Source of the DNA: UBA2277 sp035477615
Lineage (GTDB): Bacteria > Patescibacteriota > Microgenomatia > UBA1400 > MFAQ01
Direction: 5' to 3'
Assembly (NCBI GenBank): GCA_035477615.1
Contig: DATIKJ010000039.1
Coordinates: forward strand, 1 to 31,593
Length of the DNA: 31,593 bases
Under the pieces are notes generated by a model. The model was not told the DNA's origin, made no database searches, and worked only from the letters and a program-made list of their open reading frames with translations. Shown piece after piece: positions 15,605-21,993 of the stretch (its first letter is position 1; each line of letters opens with the position of its first letter). A program made the position numbers and the translations under genes.

Positions 15605-16777
15605 GTGGGTCTAGTTAAACCAGATACTAATACATTTGCCAAGATAAAAGTTCTCGGAATTGGAGGAGGTGGCAACAATGCCATTAACTCGATGATTTCC
15701 TCAGGAAAAATAAAAGGGGTTGAGTTTATTGCTGTAAACACTGACATGCAAGCATTGATCAACTCCAATGCCGACATCAAACTTCAAATCGGCGAAAAAG
15801 GTACTAAAGGTCTTGGGTCTGGATCTAATCCAGAAATCGGTGCTAGAGCAGCAGAAGAGTCTCGTGAAAAAATCAAAGAAGTGTTAGCTGGTGCAGACAT
15901 GGTATTTGTTACGGCTGGTGAAGGAGGTGGTACTGGTACTGGTGCGGCTCCAATTATCGCCGAAGTAGCCAAAAATGACATAGGTGCTCTCACTGTTGCA
16001 GTAGTAACCAAACCCTTTCTTTTTGAGGGTGCCCGTCGTCGAGTTCAAGCGGAAGAAGGTATCGAAAAACTCAAAGACAATGTTGACACCCTTATTGTCA
16101 TACCTAATCAGCGTCTTATGGACATTGCCAAAAAGGAACAGACTCTTCTCGATGCTTTTAAAATGGCAGACTCTGTTTTAGGTCAAGGTGTTCAGAGCAT
16201 TTCCGATCTTATTACCATTCCAGGATTAGTTAATGTTGATTTTGCCGACGTCAAGTCTGTTATGACCAATGCTGGATCAGCTCTTATGGGAGTTGGTAAA
16301 GCGTCAGGAGAAAAACGCGCAATCGTCGCCGCCAACGCTGCCGTAAGTTCTCCACTTCTTGAAATAAGTATCGAAGGAGCACGAGGTATTCTCTTCAATA
16401 TTGCCGGAAACAAAAATCTTACCCTTACTGAAATTAATGAAGCGTCATCTATTATCACTCAATCAGCAGATCCTGATGCCAATATCATCTTTGGCACCAC
16501 TATAAGAGAAGATCTAGGAGACGAAATTCAAATCTCTGTTATTGCTGCAGGCTTCGACGAAAACCGTCGTCATTTTAGTGGTGTTTCCACCGCCAATCCA
16601 TATTTAAAACCTCAGTCATCAACACCTATTATCGAACCAGAAAAACCAACCGAAACAACTGATGAACCAGAACCAACATCCCAAGTAAAACTTGCCGGTA
16701 AATACAAAGTTCATCATAATGAAGTTGATATTGAAGACGATTTGGACATTCCTGCTTTCTTACGTAACAAATATTAA
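15605..16777 (+). CDS. ftsZ: Cell division protein FtsZ
   Basis: About 390 residues. N-terminal GTP-binding loop KVLGIGGGGNNAINSM, tubulin signature GEGGGTGTGAAPI, T7-loop region with NVDFADVKSVM, and the C-terminal conserved peptide DDLDIPAFLRNKY that binds FtsA. It forms the Z-ring GTPase polymer that organises septation. The start is not ATG: GTG 15605, one base after the ftsA stop, leaves 13 residues before KIKV, the usual spacing. A TTG at 15560 would add 15 residues and overlap ftsA by 44 bp. No Shine-Dalgarno is seen for either. The linker before the tail peptide is short and rich in P, E and T. Confidence 0.96.
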   Translation: MGLVKPDTNTFAKIKVLGIGGGGNNAINSMISSGKIKGVEFIAVNTDMQALINSNADIKLQIGEKGTKGLGSGSNPEIGARAAEESREKIKEVLAGADMVFVTAGEGGGTGTGAAPIIAEVAKNDIGALTVAVVTKPFLFEGARRRVQAEEGIEKLKDNVDTLIVIPNQRLMDIAKKEQTLLDAFKMADSVLGQGVQSISDLITIPGLVNVDFADVKSVMTNAGSALMGVGKASGEKRAIVAANAAVSSPLLEISIEGARGILFNIAGNKNLTLTEINEASSIITQSADPDANIIFGTTIREDLGDEIQISVIAAGFDENRRHFSGVSTANPYLKPQSSTPIIEPEKPTETTDEPEPTSQVKLAGKYKVHHNEVDIEDDLDIPAFLRNKY

Positions 16778-16782
16778 AAAAT

Positions 16783-17082
16783 ATGCCCACAAAAAAGACA
16801 ACAACAAAAAAGAATAATACTAAGAAAACTAGTTCTAGAAAACAAACTCGACATGAGACATTTAAAGTTTCTGGAGAAACTCTTCTAAAAAAGGTTAAAG
16901 AATTAATCGCTCAAGGCAATGTTCGTCACATTACAATCAAGAGTAAAGACGAAAAAACAATCATGGAGTTTCCTCTTACTATTGGTGTGGTAGGTGTTGT
17001 TCTTCTCCCAGTATTTGCCGCCATTGGTGCTCTTGCAGCTCTTATAGGTGAATGCACCATTGCCGTTGAAGTTGAGGAATAA
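16783..17082 (+). CDS. DUF4342 domain protein
   Basis: 99 residues. A Lys/Thr-rich tail (TKKTTTKKNNTKKTSSRKQ) precedes the DUF4342 domain. The domain starts at KVSGETLLKKVKELIAQGNV, then has ITIKSKDEKTIMEFPLTIGV and a hydrophobic segment VVGVVLLPVFAAIGALAALI. The ending is CTIAVEVEE. Function is unknown; the family is small, often with one membrane-like segment. It follows ftsZ by 5 bp and is probably co-transcribed as the last gene of the dcw operon. The basic tail could bind nucleic acid or membrane phosphates, which is speculation. Confidence 0.85.
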   Translation: MPTKKTTTKKNNTKKTSSRKQTRHETFKVSGETLLKKVKELIAQGNVRHITIKSKDEKTIMEFPLTIGVVGVVLLPVFAAIGALAALIGECTIAVEVEE

Positions 17083-17096
17083 TTTTTCTGTATAAT
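17066..17096 (+). promoter_or_regulatory. Probable promoter of the RNHCP gene
   Basis: A perfect TATAAT at 17091-17096 ends 8 nt before ATG 17105. A weak TTGAAG (17066-17071) lies 19 bp upstream. If used, the message begins near 17103 and is leaderless, which marks ATG 17105 as the original start of the RNHCP gene. Confidence 0.5.
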
Positions 17097-17104
17097 ATCA
17101 GAGG

Positions 17105-17556
17105 ATGGTAAGAAATAATAACAAGAAAGCTTTTGTTCAGATCAGACATCTTTCAGATGTCTGAATTGTCACACCATCATTTCCAATACATCAATAGGAA
17201 CTAAATATAGGAATCACTGCCCGTTATGTTTGTGGTCAAAACATCTCGATGAAAGAATCCCAGGTGATAGAAAATCTTCGTGTGGATCAAGAATGAAACC
17301 AATCGGTTTAACTTATAAAATTGAAACTAATCGATATGCTCGTGTAAATCATGGTGAAATAATGATTGTTCATCAATGCCAAAATTGTAAACATGTTTCT
17401 TGTAACAGAATAGCAGGGGATGATAATAATTTCTCTATTTACTGTTTACTTGACAATAAATTTGATATATCAGGTATTACTCTATTAAATCAAGATGATA
17501 GAGAAGAGGTACTCATCTCAATTTATGGCTGTAACTATAAAAAATATATTAAGTAA
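17105..17556 (+). CDS. RNHCP domain protein, 5' end out of frame (frameshift or pseudogene)
   Basis: The conserved domain is read in the frame ending at 17556: RCLNC at 17155-17169, then YRNHCPLCLWSKHLD at 17206-17250, PGDR, a CGSRMKPIGL block, VHQCQNCKHVSCNRIAGDDN and a short tail. This is the RNHCP family of small Cys/His-rich, probably zinc-binding proteins of unknown function. No usable ATG, GTG or TTG lies in that frame before the first CxxC; the first is TTG 17230, which would cut off the RNHCP motif. ATG 17105, right after a TATAAT, starts MVRNNNKKAF, a fitting N-terminus, but in another frame that stops at 17162. A shift of one base between about 17132 and 17155 would join them. A perfect hairpin lies exactly there. 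Sequencing error, decay or programmed shift are all possible. Confidence 0.75.
17142..17164 (+). repeat. Perfect 10-bp inverted repeat inside the RNHCP 5' end
   Basis: TCAGACATCT (17142-17151), 3-nt loop TTC, AGATGTCTGA (17155-17164). The hairpin spans the region where the reading frame changes and contains the TGA that ends the ATG-17105 frame. It is not followed by a T-tract, so it is not an intrinsic terminator. Confidence 0.8.
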
Positions 17557-17569
17557 ATATTTTTATATC

Positions 17570-17598
17570 TTGACCATTCGGGTAATCTTTGGTTTAAT
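17570..17598 (+). promoter_or_regulatory. Promoter of the polymerase-Y operon
   Basis: TTGACC (17570-17575), 17-bp spacer, TTTAAT (17593-17598). Predicted start near 17605, with a leader of about 22 nt to ATG 17627. Two copies of ATATTCG lie in the leader. Confidence 0.65.
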
Positions 17599-17603
17599 GA
17601 ATT

Positions 17604-17621
17604 ATATTCGCTAAATATTCG
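17604..17621 (+). repeat. Tandem ATATTCG repeat, candidate operator
   Basis: ATATTCG at 17604-17610 and 17615-17621, an 11-bp period, at the transcription start of the polymerase operon. The longer word ATTCGGGT also occurs at 17576-17583 (just after the -35) and 17617-17624. No known LexA box is present. Operator function is a guess based on position. Confidence 0.4.
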
Positions 17622-17626
17622 GGTTT

Positions 17627-17887
17627 ATGATTCAAAAAATATCAGCACCGGTTTCAGTTCAATTAATTTATAATCATCGTCTTCGAACTGTGTCTCCAAG
17701 ACAAATTTTTTGGGACGGTAAAATAATCCGTATTGCAAGGGTTGGTATGCACCATACGATTCGTGAGGGTCGCACTCTTTTCCATATTTTTTCTGTCACC
17801 TCCCAAGATCTATTTTTTCGCCTCAAATTAAATACAGAAACACTATTTTGGACACTAGAAGAAATAGCCGATGGACTACCAAATTAG
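17627..17887 (+). CDS. Small protein coupled to Y-family polymerase, unknown function
   Basis: 86 residues; I cannot assign a family firmly. It reads as a compact beta-rich protein with SPRQIFWDGKIIRIARVGMH (residues 23-42), then HTIREGRTLFHIFSVT, a LFFRLKLNTETLFWTLEEI segment and DG at the end. The arrangement of W-x-G-K, a repeating V/I pattern and a closing W-x-L-x-E resembles short DUF6504-like proteins that sit beside Y-family polymerase genes in other bacteria; this is a weak pattern resemblance. It has its own promoter and its 3' end overlaps the polymerase start by 17 bp, so the two proteins are made together and probably act together. Confidence 0.65.
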   Translation: MIQKISAPVSVQLIYNHRLRTVSPRQIFWDGKIIRIARVGMHHTIREGRTLFHIFSVTSQDLFFRLKLNTETLFWTLEEIADGLPN

Positions 17888-19112
17888 ACTAAATTTCAAT
17901 CGTCGACCTAGTTCAGTTATGTATATTGATCTAAATTCTTGTTTTGCTTCAGTTGAACAACAAGCCAACCCCTTACTCCGCTATAAACCCGTAGCTGTGG
18001 CAGCCTACGATAGTCCCAATGGCTGTATTCTTGCCGCTTCTATAGAAGCCAAGCAGTTTGGTATTAAAGTCGGTATGCGAGTTAAAGAGGGGCGTCTCCT
18101 TTGTCCTGATCTAATTGTTCGTAGCCCTGATTCAAATAAATATCGCACAATACACCTGGCTTTTAAAAAACTTCTTTCAGAATACACTCCTAAAATAACT
18201 CCAAAATCGATTGATGAATTTGTTCTTGATTTTTCTGGAACACACACCTTTGAAAAAGGGATGTTTAATATTGCAAAAGAAATAAAAGATCGAATTAAAA
18301 AAGAAATAGGGGATTATCTAACAGTTTCTATTGGCCTAGGCCCCAACCGTTTTTTGGCAAAAACTGCTTCCAATCTTCACAAGCCAGACGGACTAGATGA
18401 AATTAATTATGATAACTATTTAAGTATTTTTAAATCTTTAGAACTTATAGATCTAAACGGTATCAATCGCCAAAATATCATACGTCTTAATACTGTTGGG
18501 ATTTACACAGTAATGGATTTTTACAAGGCAGATGTTTCTTTGCTTCGTTGTGCTTTTCGCTCCATTTTGTCTTCTTATTGGTTTCTTCGTCTGCGTGGAT
18601 GGGAAATAGATGATGTTGATTGGGATACAAAAAGTTTTGGTCATTCGTATTCTTTACCTAAGACAATGGTTACTCCTGAAGAATTAGCGCCAATACTCTC
18701 AAAATTAGTCGAAAAGGTTGGTTTTCGTATGCGTCACGCTAATTTTCAAACCAAAGGTGTTCACATCGCCCTTCTTTATTCAAATTATCAATATTTTCAT
18801 GAAGGGAGAAAACTTGATCATCCAATTTTTGACAGTCAAGATATCTATCGCATAGCCTTTAAACTTCTTCGTCATTCCCCATACAAACTACCAGTTAAAA
18901 ACATTGCTGTTTCTTGTTTTGATCTTTCTCCACACTCCACTCTCCAACTAAACCTTTTCCAAGATAACCAGCGAAAACATAATTTAGTCACCGCTATAGA
19001 CGCTATCAACGATCGCTGGGGAAACTTTGTTATTACTCCAGCTACTATGTTCAACACAAAAGAATACGTTCACGACAGGATCGGTTTTGGTCAAGTTCGC
19101 GGTTTAGTTTAA
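17871..19112 (+). CDS. Y-family translesion DNA polymerase (DinB/UmuC-like)
   Basis: 413 residues. The palm has YIDLNSCFASVEQQ (18-31) with catalytic Asp20 and the steric-gate Phe25, and SIDEFVLDF (113-121) with Asp115 and Glu116, the second catalytic pair. ILAASIEAKQFGIKVGMRV (53-71) is the usual finger segment, and VSIGLGPNRFLAKTASNLHKP is also kept. The later part covers thumb and little-finger regions, ending with LFQDN, AIDAINDRWGNFVITPA and RIGFGQVRG, a tail more like UmuC/ImuB-type than E. coli Pol IV. It would copy past damaged template bases. No beta-clamp motif was assigned with confidence. Start ATG 17871 overlaps the preceding small gene. Its 3' end overlaps the minus-strand tspO by 9 bp. 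Confidence 0.92.
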   Translation: MDYQIRLNFNRRPSSVMYIDLNSCFASVEQQANPLLRYKPVAVAAYDSPNGCILAASIEAKQFGIKVGMRVKEGRLLCPDLIVRSPDSNKYRTIHLAFKKLLSEYTPKITPKSIDEFVLDFSGTHTFEKGMFNIAKEIKDRIKKEIGDYLTVSIGLGPNRFLAKTASNLHKPDGLDEINYDNYLSIFKSLELIDLNGINRQNIIRLNTVGIYTVMDFYKADVSLLRCAFRSILSSYWFLRLRGWEIDDVDWDTKSFGHSYSLPKTMVTPEELAPILSKLVEKVGFRMRHANFQTKGVHIALLYSNYQYFHEGRKLDHPIFDSQDIYRIAFKLLRHSPYKLPVKNIAVSCFDLSPHSTLQLNLFQDNQRKHNLVTAIDAINDRWGNFVITPATMFNTKEYVHDRIGFGQVRGLV

Positions 19113-19577
19113 ACTAGCAATAGTAAAGTTCAGATACGAGGCAAAAGACACCCACATAATATATGGTACTAGTAACCATGCTGCAGTTTTATTTACTTTT
19201 CCAAATGAAACTATCGTAGCGAAAATAAATATCCATAAAACAATAATTTCTCCAAAAGCCAACCAAAAATCTTTCATCCCGAAAAAGAAAACGGACCATA
19301 AAATATTAAGTACCATCTGAGCACCAAACAGTTTCAAAGCCATACAAATTTTATTGCTCATTTTTGTCGACCAAACAAGATAAAGAGCAATCCCCATCAT
19401 TATAAAAAGAGTCGTCCAAACAGGTCCAAATAACCAAGATGGCGGATTCCAGACCGGTTTATTAATTACCAAATACCAATCTTTTACAGCGGGAGTTGTA
19501 AATATCGACCCCAAAAATCCAGCAACTAGGGGAATAGTAATGGAAATAACCAATCTTCCGAAGTTAATATTCTTCAT
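19104..19577 (-). CDS. tspO: TspO/MBR family tryptophan-rich sensory protein
   Basis: 157 residues, five membrane segments. TspO signatures: FTTPAVKDWYLVINKPVWNP then PSWLFGPVWTTLF (about residues 46-58), QMVLNILWSVFFFG and WLLVPYIMWVSFASYLN near the end. The family binds tetrapyrroles and cholesterol-like ligands and is linked to porphyrin handling and stress signalling; the role here is unknown. It has a strong promoter whose -10 (TATACT) is 6 nt before the ATG, so the mRNA should be leaderless. It converges on the polymerase gene with a 9-bp overlap and no terminator between. Confidence 0.95.
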   Translation of the reverse strand: MKNINFGRLVISITIPLVAGFLGSIFTTPAVKDWYLVINKPVWNPPSWLFGPVWTTLFIMMGIALYLVWSTKMSNKICMALKLFGAQMVLNILWSVFFFGMKDFWLAFGEIIVLWIFIFATIVSFGKVNKTAAWLLVPYIMWVSFASYLNFTIASLN

Positions 19578-19583
19578 ATATCC

Positions 19584-19612
19584 AGTATAAACACAAACAA
19601 AAACCCCGTCAA
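19584..19612 (-). promoter_or_regulatory. Leaderless promoter of tspO
   Basis: On the minus strand: TTGACG (19612-19607), exactly 17 bp, TATACT (19589-19584), 6 nt, then the ATG (19577-19575). The -35 lies inside the terminator hairpin of the upstream cupin gene. Confidence 0.8.
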
Positions 19613-19622
19613 ACGACGGGGT
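19597..19622 (-). terminator. Intrinsic terminator of the cupin gene
   Basis: On the minus strand, ACCCCGTC-GTTT-GACGGGGT, an 8-bp GC-rich perfect stem, followed by TTTTGTTTG. It follows the cupin stop by about 20 bp. The loop and right arm also supply the tspO -35 hexamer. Confidence 0.9.
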
Positions 19623-19642
19623 AAATTAAAATCAAAACAAAA

Positions 19643-20032
19643 TTAATTGTGATGCTCTTCCTCTTCGGCAGCCATGGCCTCAGCTTTTGTTACATGAATA
19701 GTACCATCTGGGTGGTTAGCAGGGGAATAAATAGTATAAAGCTTCAATGATTCCGTGGCAGAAGTATTAATGATGTTGTGATTGGTACCAGCGGGTATGA
19801 TCACCACATCATCTGCTTTAAAAACTATTTCTTTATCATCTAAAATCGCTTTCCCCTCCCCTACTTCAAATCTAAAAAATTGATCTACATTTCCATGGAC
19901 CTCCATTCCAATATCTTCACCTGGGAGCAAGCTCATAACAACGAGCTGACTATGAGTACCAGTAAAGAGTACTTTTCGAAAATTTGTATTATTAACTGTC
20001 TCAGTCTCAATATCGGCGTGGTATCCTGTCAT
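19643..20032 (-). CDS. Cupin domain protein
   Basis: 129 residues, one cupin barrel. Motif 1 is PGEDIGMEVHGNVDQFFRFE (37-56) with His46, Gln51 and Glu55 in the metal-ligand positions; the normal second histidine is replaced by Asp50 or Gln51. Motif 2 is IIPAGTNHNIIN (78-89) with His85. The tail is rich in Glu and ends EEEEHHN. Such small cupins are often mannose-6-phosphate isomerase-like or stress-related, but the substrate cannot be predicted. It is a single-gene unit with its own promoter (CTGACA-N18-TAGTAT) and terminator. Confidence 0.9.
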   Translation of the reverse strand: MTGYHADIETETVNNTNFRKVLFTGTHSQLVVMSLLPGEDIGMEVHGNVDQFFRFEVGEGKAILDDKEIVFKADDVVIIPAGTNHNIINTSATESLKLYTIYSPANHPDGTIHVTKAEAMAAEEEEHHN

Positions 20033-20045
20033 TTTGGTTTGTTAA

Positions 20046-20075
20046 ATACTAACTAAATCATCATACAACTGTCAG
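20046..20075 (-). promoter_or_regulatory. Promoter of the cupin gene
   Basis: On the minus strand: CTGACA (20075-20070), 18-bp spacer, TAGTAT (20051-20046), then 13 nt to the ATG. No Shine-Dalgarno in the short leader. The remaining gap up to 20142 holds only an AT-rich imperfect hairpin (20111-20142) of no clear role. Confidence 0.5.
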
Positions 20076-20142
20076 TAAAATTACGCTATTAAATGTATTA
20101 TCAAAACAACTCAAAAATCAAAAATAATTTTAAAATTTTTGA

Positions 20143-20171
20143 CAAAAAATGGGCACCTTTTTTAGGTGCCC
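20143..20171 (-). terminator. Intrinsic terminator of the 20181-21701 gene
   Basis: On the minus strand: GGGCACCT-AAAAA-AGGTGCCC, perfect 8-bp stem, followed by ATTTTTTG. It begins 9 bp after the stop codon. Confidence 0.92.
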
Positions 20172-20180
20172 AGAACAGTG

Positions 20181-21701
20181 TTATTTTATTCGCCTCTCAA
20201 GTTCGGCAAGTATATTATCAATCATTTTAATCAGATCTTCCGTTAGCTGTGAGCCAATGTCCTCAATAGAACAGACTCCAGTCGTTGATATTTCAATCTG
20301 ATCAGTTTCCGTTTGTGGTTTCAATTCAAAATCACCTCGAAGCCATGAATTTACTTCAGCAGGCGTTGTCATGTCTTCGTATACAACCTGGCTTTCTGGA
20401 TCCACAATGGAGTAGAAAAGGACCTCTACAGAATTTGGAGCTGTGGATACATATCCAAGAAAATATAGTTTGTTGCCATTAGGTTCCTCTCTGATTACTG
20501 GAACCATCTCCAGGACCGTGATATTTCCGCATTTTGTTTCGCCAGTCTGGCGATACCATGCATAATCACGGTGTGCCGGACTACCTTCAATTAGCGATGT
20601 CATAAAATCAGCACCACCATAGGCCTGATTTGCCGGAAGCTGCCAAATATACACCGGGCCATCTATATCATGGCTCGCCGACATGGCGATCCCCTTGAGA
20701 CCTTTTGAGACCAATGGGGAATACGGGGTATACCAGTAATTTCCATTCTTTGTTTCGATGTGGAATGGTGGTTTATTTTCGTCGTTAACGTTGCTACTTT
20801 GAAGTTCAATTCTTCCATCCCTGGAAAAAATCACTCCTACTCCGTATCGGTATCCATAAGCAATCACTTCCTGTTCCATCAGCCATTCTGGTTTAAGGGC
20901 AATGCCCTTAAGGCGAGGATCGGCTTCAGCCTCTTTAATAGTGAGGTTTTCATAGTTGCCATCGCCATGAATGATCATCACACTTGAAACATATGGATAT
21001 CGAGAAAATCCAGCCCTTTTCATGAGGGACACAATAGCAAAAACTTCCTTGTTTTCTGGGTCCTGAACATAGAGAATTTCAGAGAACTCAGAAAAATAAT
21101 CTTTAGACCTCACATAGAAGGTTTCGGAGTTTCCGAAGAATCCACCCTCAGCATAAGGCATTTGTTGGACAATTTTTACTACTTCATCCGCACTACTCGG
21201 ATCAAATTGAAAGAATCCTTGAGTAGGCATTGAAAATTTATTCCAGATGTTAGTTGGATTAACACTCGCAATCCATTTTCCATTTACGAAGTCAAGATCT
21301 CCAGGCCCAGTTTTTGAGTCGGGATTGGTATTTGTGAAGTTCGTTGAAGCCACAGTATATGGGATATCCCTAATCGAAGATTGTTCGACTAGGTCTGAGT
21401 CCACTTCATAAACTGTATTTTTATACAACTCAGCATACATCAGTGGCTTTTGAATAATAAGCCATCCAATCCACAACACTCCAACTAATATAGCAACGAA
21501 CCATGGCCAGGCCACTTCATCATCTGCCTTCATTATTCCCACAACAGCAAAGGCCAAACCAATCACCAACAATGTCCAGCTGAATGGGTGGACATACAAC
21601 ATATCGAGCAAAATTGCTGACATTGTATGCGTTGGTGCCAATAAAATCAAAGCAATAACTGTCACAATCAATCCAATCACAACACAACCAGCCTTGTTCA
21701 T
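20181..21701 (-). CDS. Large membrane-anchored protein of unknown function, with Shine-Dalgarno
   Basis: 506 residues; family not recognised. Three membrane segments lie in the first 100 residues (AGCVVIGLIVTVIALILLAP, then around WTLLVIGLAFAVVGIM, then WFVAILVGVLWIGWLII), followed by about 400 soluble residues with aromatic- and Asp-rich blocks, ending in an amphipathic helix (DLIKMIDNILAELERRIK). The soluble part has only two cysteines. Start: ATG 21701 has AAGGAG 6 nt upstream; a further ATG at 21746 lies in the -10 box and cannot be used. It is the only gene here with a textbook ribosome-binding site, and its DNA is visibly less AT-rich than its neighbours, so it may have been acquired. 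Promoter and terminator make it a single-gene unit. Confidence 0.8.
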   Translation of the reverse strand: MNKAGCVVIGLIVTVIALILLAPTHTMSAILLDMLYVHPFSWTLLVIGLAFAVVGIMKADDEVAWPWFVAILVGVLWIGWLIIQKPLMYAELYKNTVYEVDSDLVEQSSIRDIPYTVASTNFTNTNPDSKTGPGDLDFVNGKWIASVNPTNIWNKFSMPTQGFFQFDPSSADEVVKIVQQMPYAEGGFFGNSETFYVRSKDYFSEFSEILYVQDPENKEVFAIVSLMKRAGFSRYPYVSSVMIIHGDGNYENLTIKEAEADPRLKGIALKPEWLMEQEVIAYGYRYGVGVIFSRDGRIELQSSNVNDENKPPFHIETKNGNYWYTPYSPLVSKGLKGIAMSASHDIDGPVYIWQLPANQAYGGADFMTSLIEGSPAHRDYAWYRQTGETKCGNITVLEMVPVIREEPNGNKLYFLGYVSTAPNSVEVLFYSIVDPESQVVYEDMTTPAEVNSWLRGDFELKPQTETDQIEISTTGVCSIEDIGSQLTEDLIKMIDNILAELERRIK

Positions 21702-21744
21702 TATCTTCTCCTTAATCAGTATTTTAAAGACCTTGAATGGGCAC

Positions 21745-21772
21745 ATTATATCTCATAGTGTGAAAAAGTCAA
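21745..21772 (-). promoter_or_regulatory. Promoter of the 20181-21701 gene
   Basis: On the minus strand: TTGACT (21772-21767), 16 bp, TATAAT (21750-21745). Start predicted near 21738, giving a leader of about 37 nt that carries AAGGAG (21713-21708) 6 nt before the ATG. Confidence 0.8.
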
Positions 21773-21777
21773 TCAGA

Positions 21778-21808
21778 CTGATATTTTCTCATTCAAGCCT
21801 GATATAAT
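21778..21808 (+). promoter_or_regulatory. Promoter of the ileS T-box leader
   Basis: A perfect TATAAT at 21803-21808 with a weaker CTGATA (21778-21783) 19 bp upstream. Start near 21815. It diverges from the promoter of the neighbouring minus-strand gene. Confidence 0.55.
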
Positions 21809-21814
21809 AAGCGT

Positions 21815-21993
21815 AGTAAAAGCGTCTGAGCCGAAATCGCCGGCGAGCTGAAAGAAGAAATTAGTAGACCTTTCCGGGTGGCCCGTAATAGCCGTAATAA
21901 AGTAAAAAATTAGATGGTACCGTCATAAATTCAATTTTGTGACTCTAATCCTGAATAGCAAAAACGCTATGTCAGGATTTTTTTGAAACAAAA
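21815..21993 (+). promoter_or_regulatory. T-box riboswitch leader controlling ileS (isoleucine-tRNA sensing)
   Basis: The roughly 180-nt leader has T-box features in order. A short GC-rich stem I candidate, GCCG / CGGC (21830-21845), holds AAATCG in its loop with ATC (21836-21838), an isoleucine codon, as specifier. A GGGTGGCCCGTAATAGCC block fits stem IIA/B. The T-box core ATGGTACCGTC (21914-21924) carries TGGT, which would pair with the ACCA end of tRNA-Ile. The antiterminator pairs ATTAGA (21909-21914) with TCTAAT (21944-21949), and GTCA with TGAC inside. A terminator overlaps its 3' arm. Uncharged tRNA-Ile should favour antitermination and switch ileS on. The short stem I is noteworthy. 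Confidence 0.82.
21947..21984 (+). terminator. T-box attenuator terminator before ileS
   Basis: AATCCTGA-ATAGC (21947-21959), loop AAAAAC, GCTAT-G-TCAGGATT (21966-21979) with a single bulged G, then a run of seven T. Its 5' arm shares AAT with the antiterminator, so the two folds exclude each other. ileS ATG follows 9 nt after the T-run. Confidence 0.9.

Noticed and set aside
17537..17566. AT-rich inverted repeat after the RNHCP gene as terminator
   Set aside because: The stem is only A-T pairs and no separate T-tract follows; it would be unstable and does not resemble the strong terminators in this window.
20097..20142. Poly-A/T-rich hairpin as a small RNA or regulatory site
   Set aside because: Low-complexity sequence forms such pairings by chance; no promoter or terminator belongs to it beyond those described.
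21702..21746. ATG at 21746 as start of the large minus-strand gene
   Set aside because: It lies inside the -10 hexamer; ATG 21701 has AAGGAG at the right distance.
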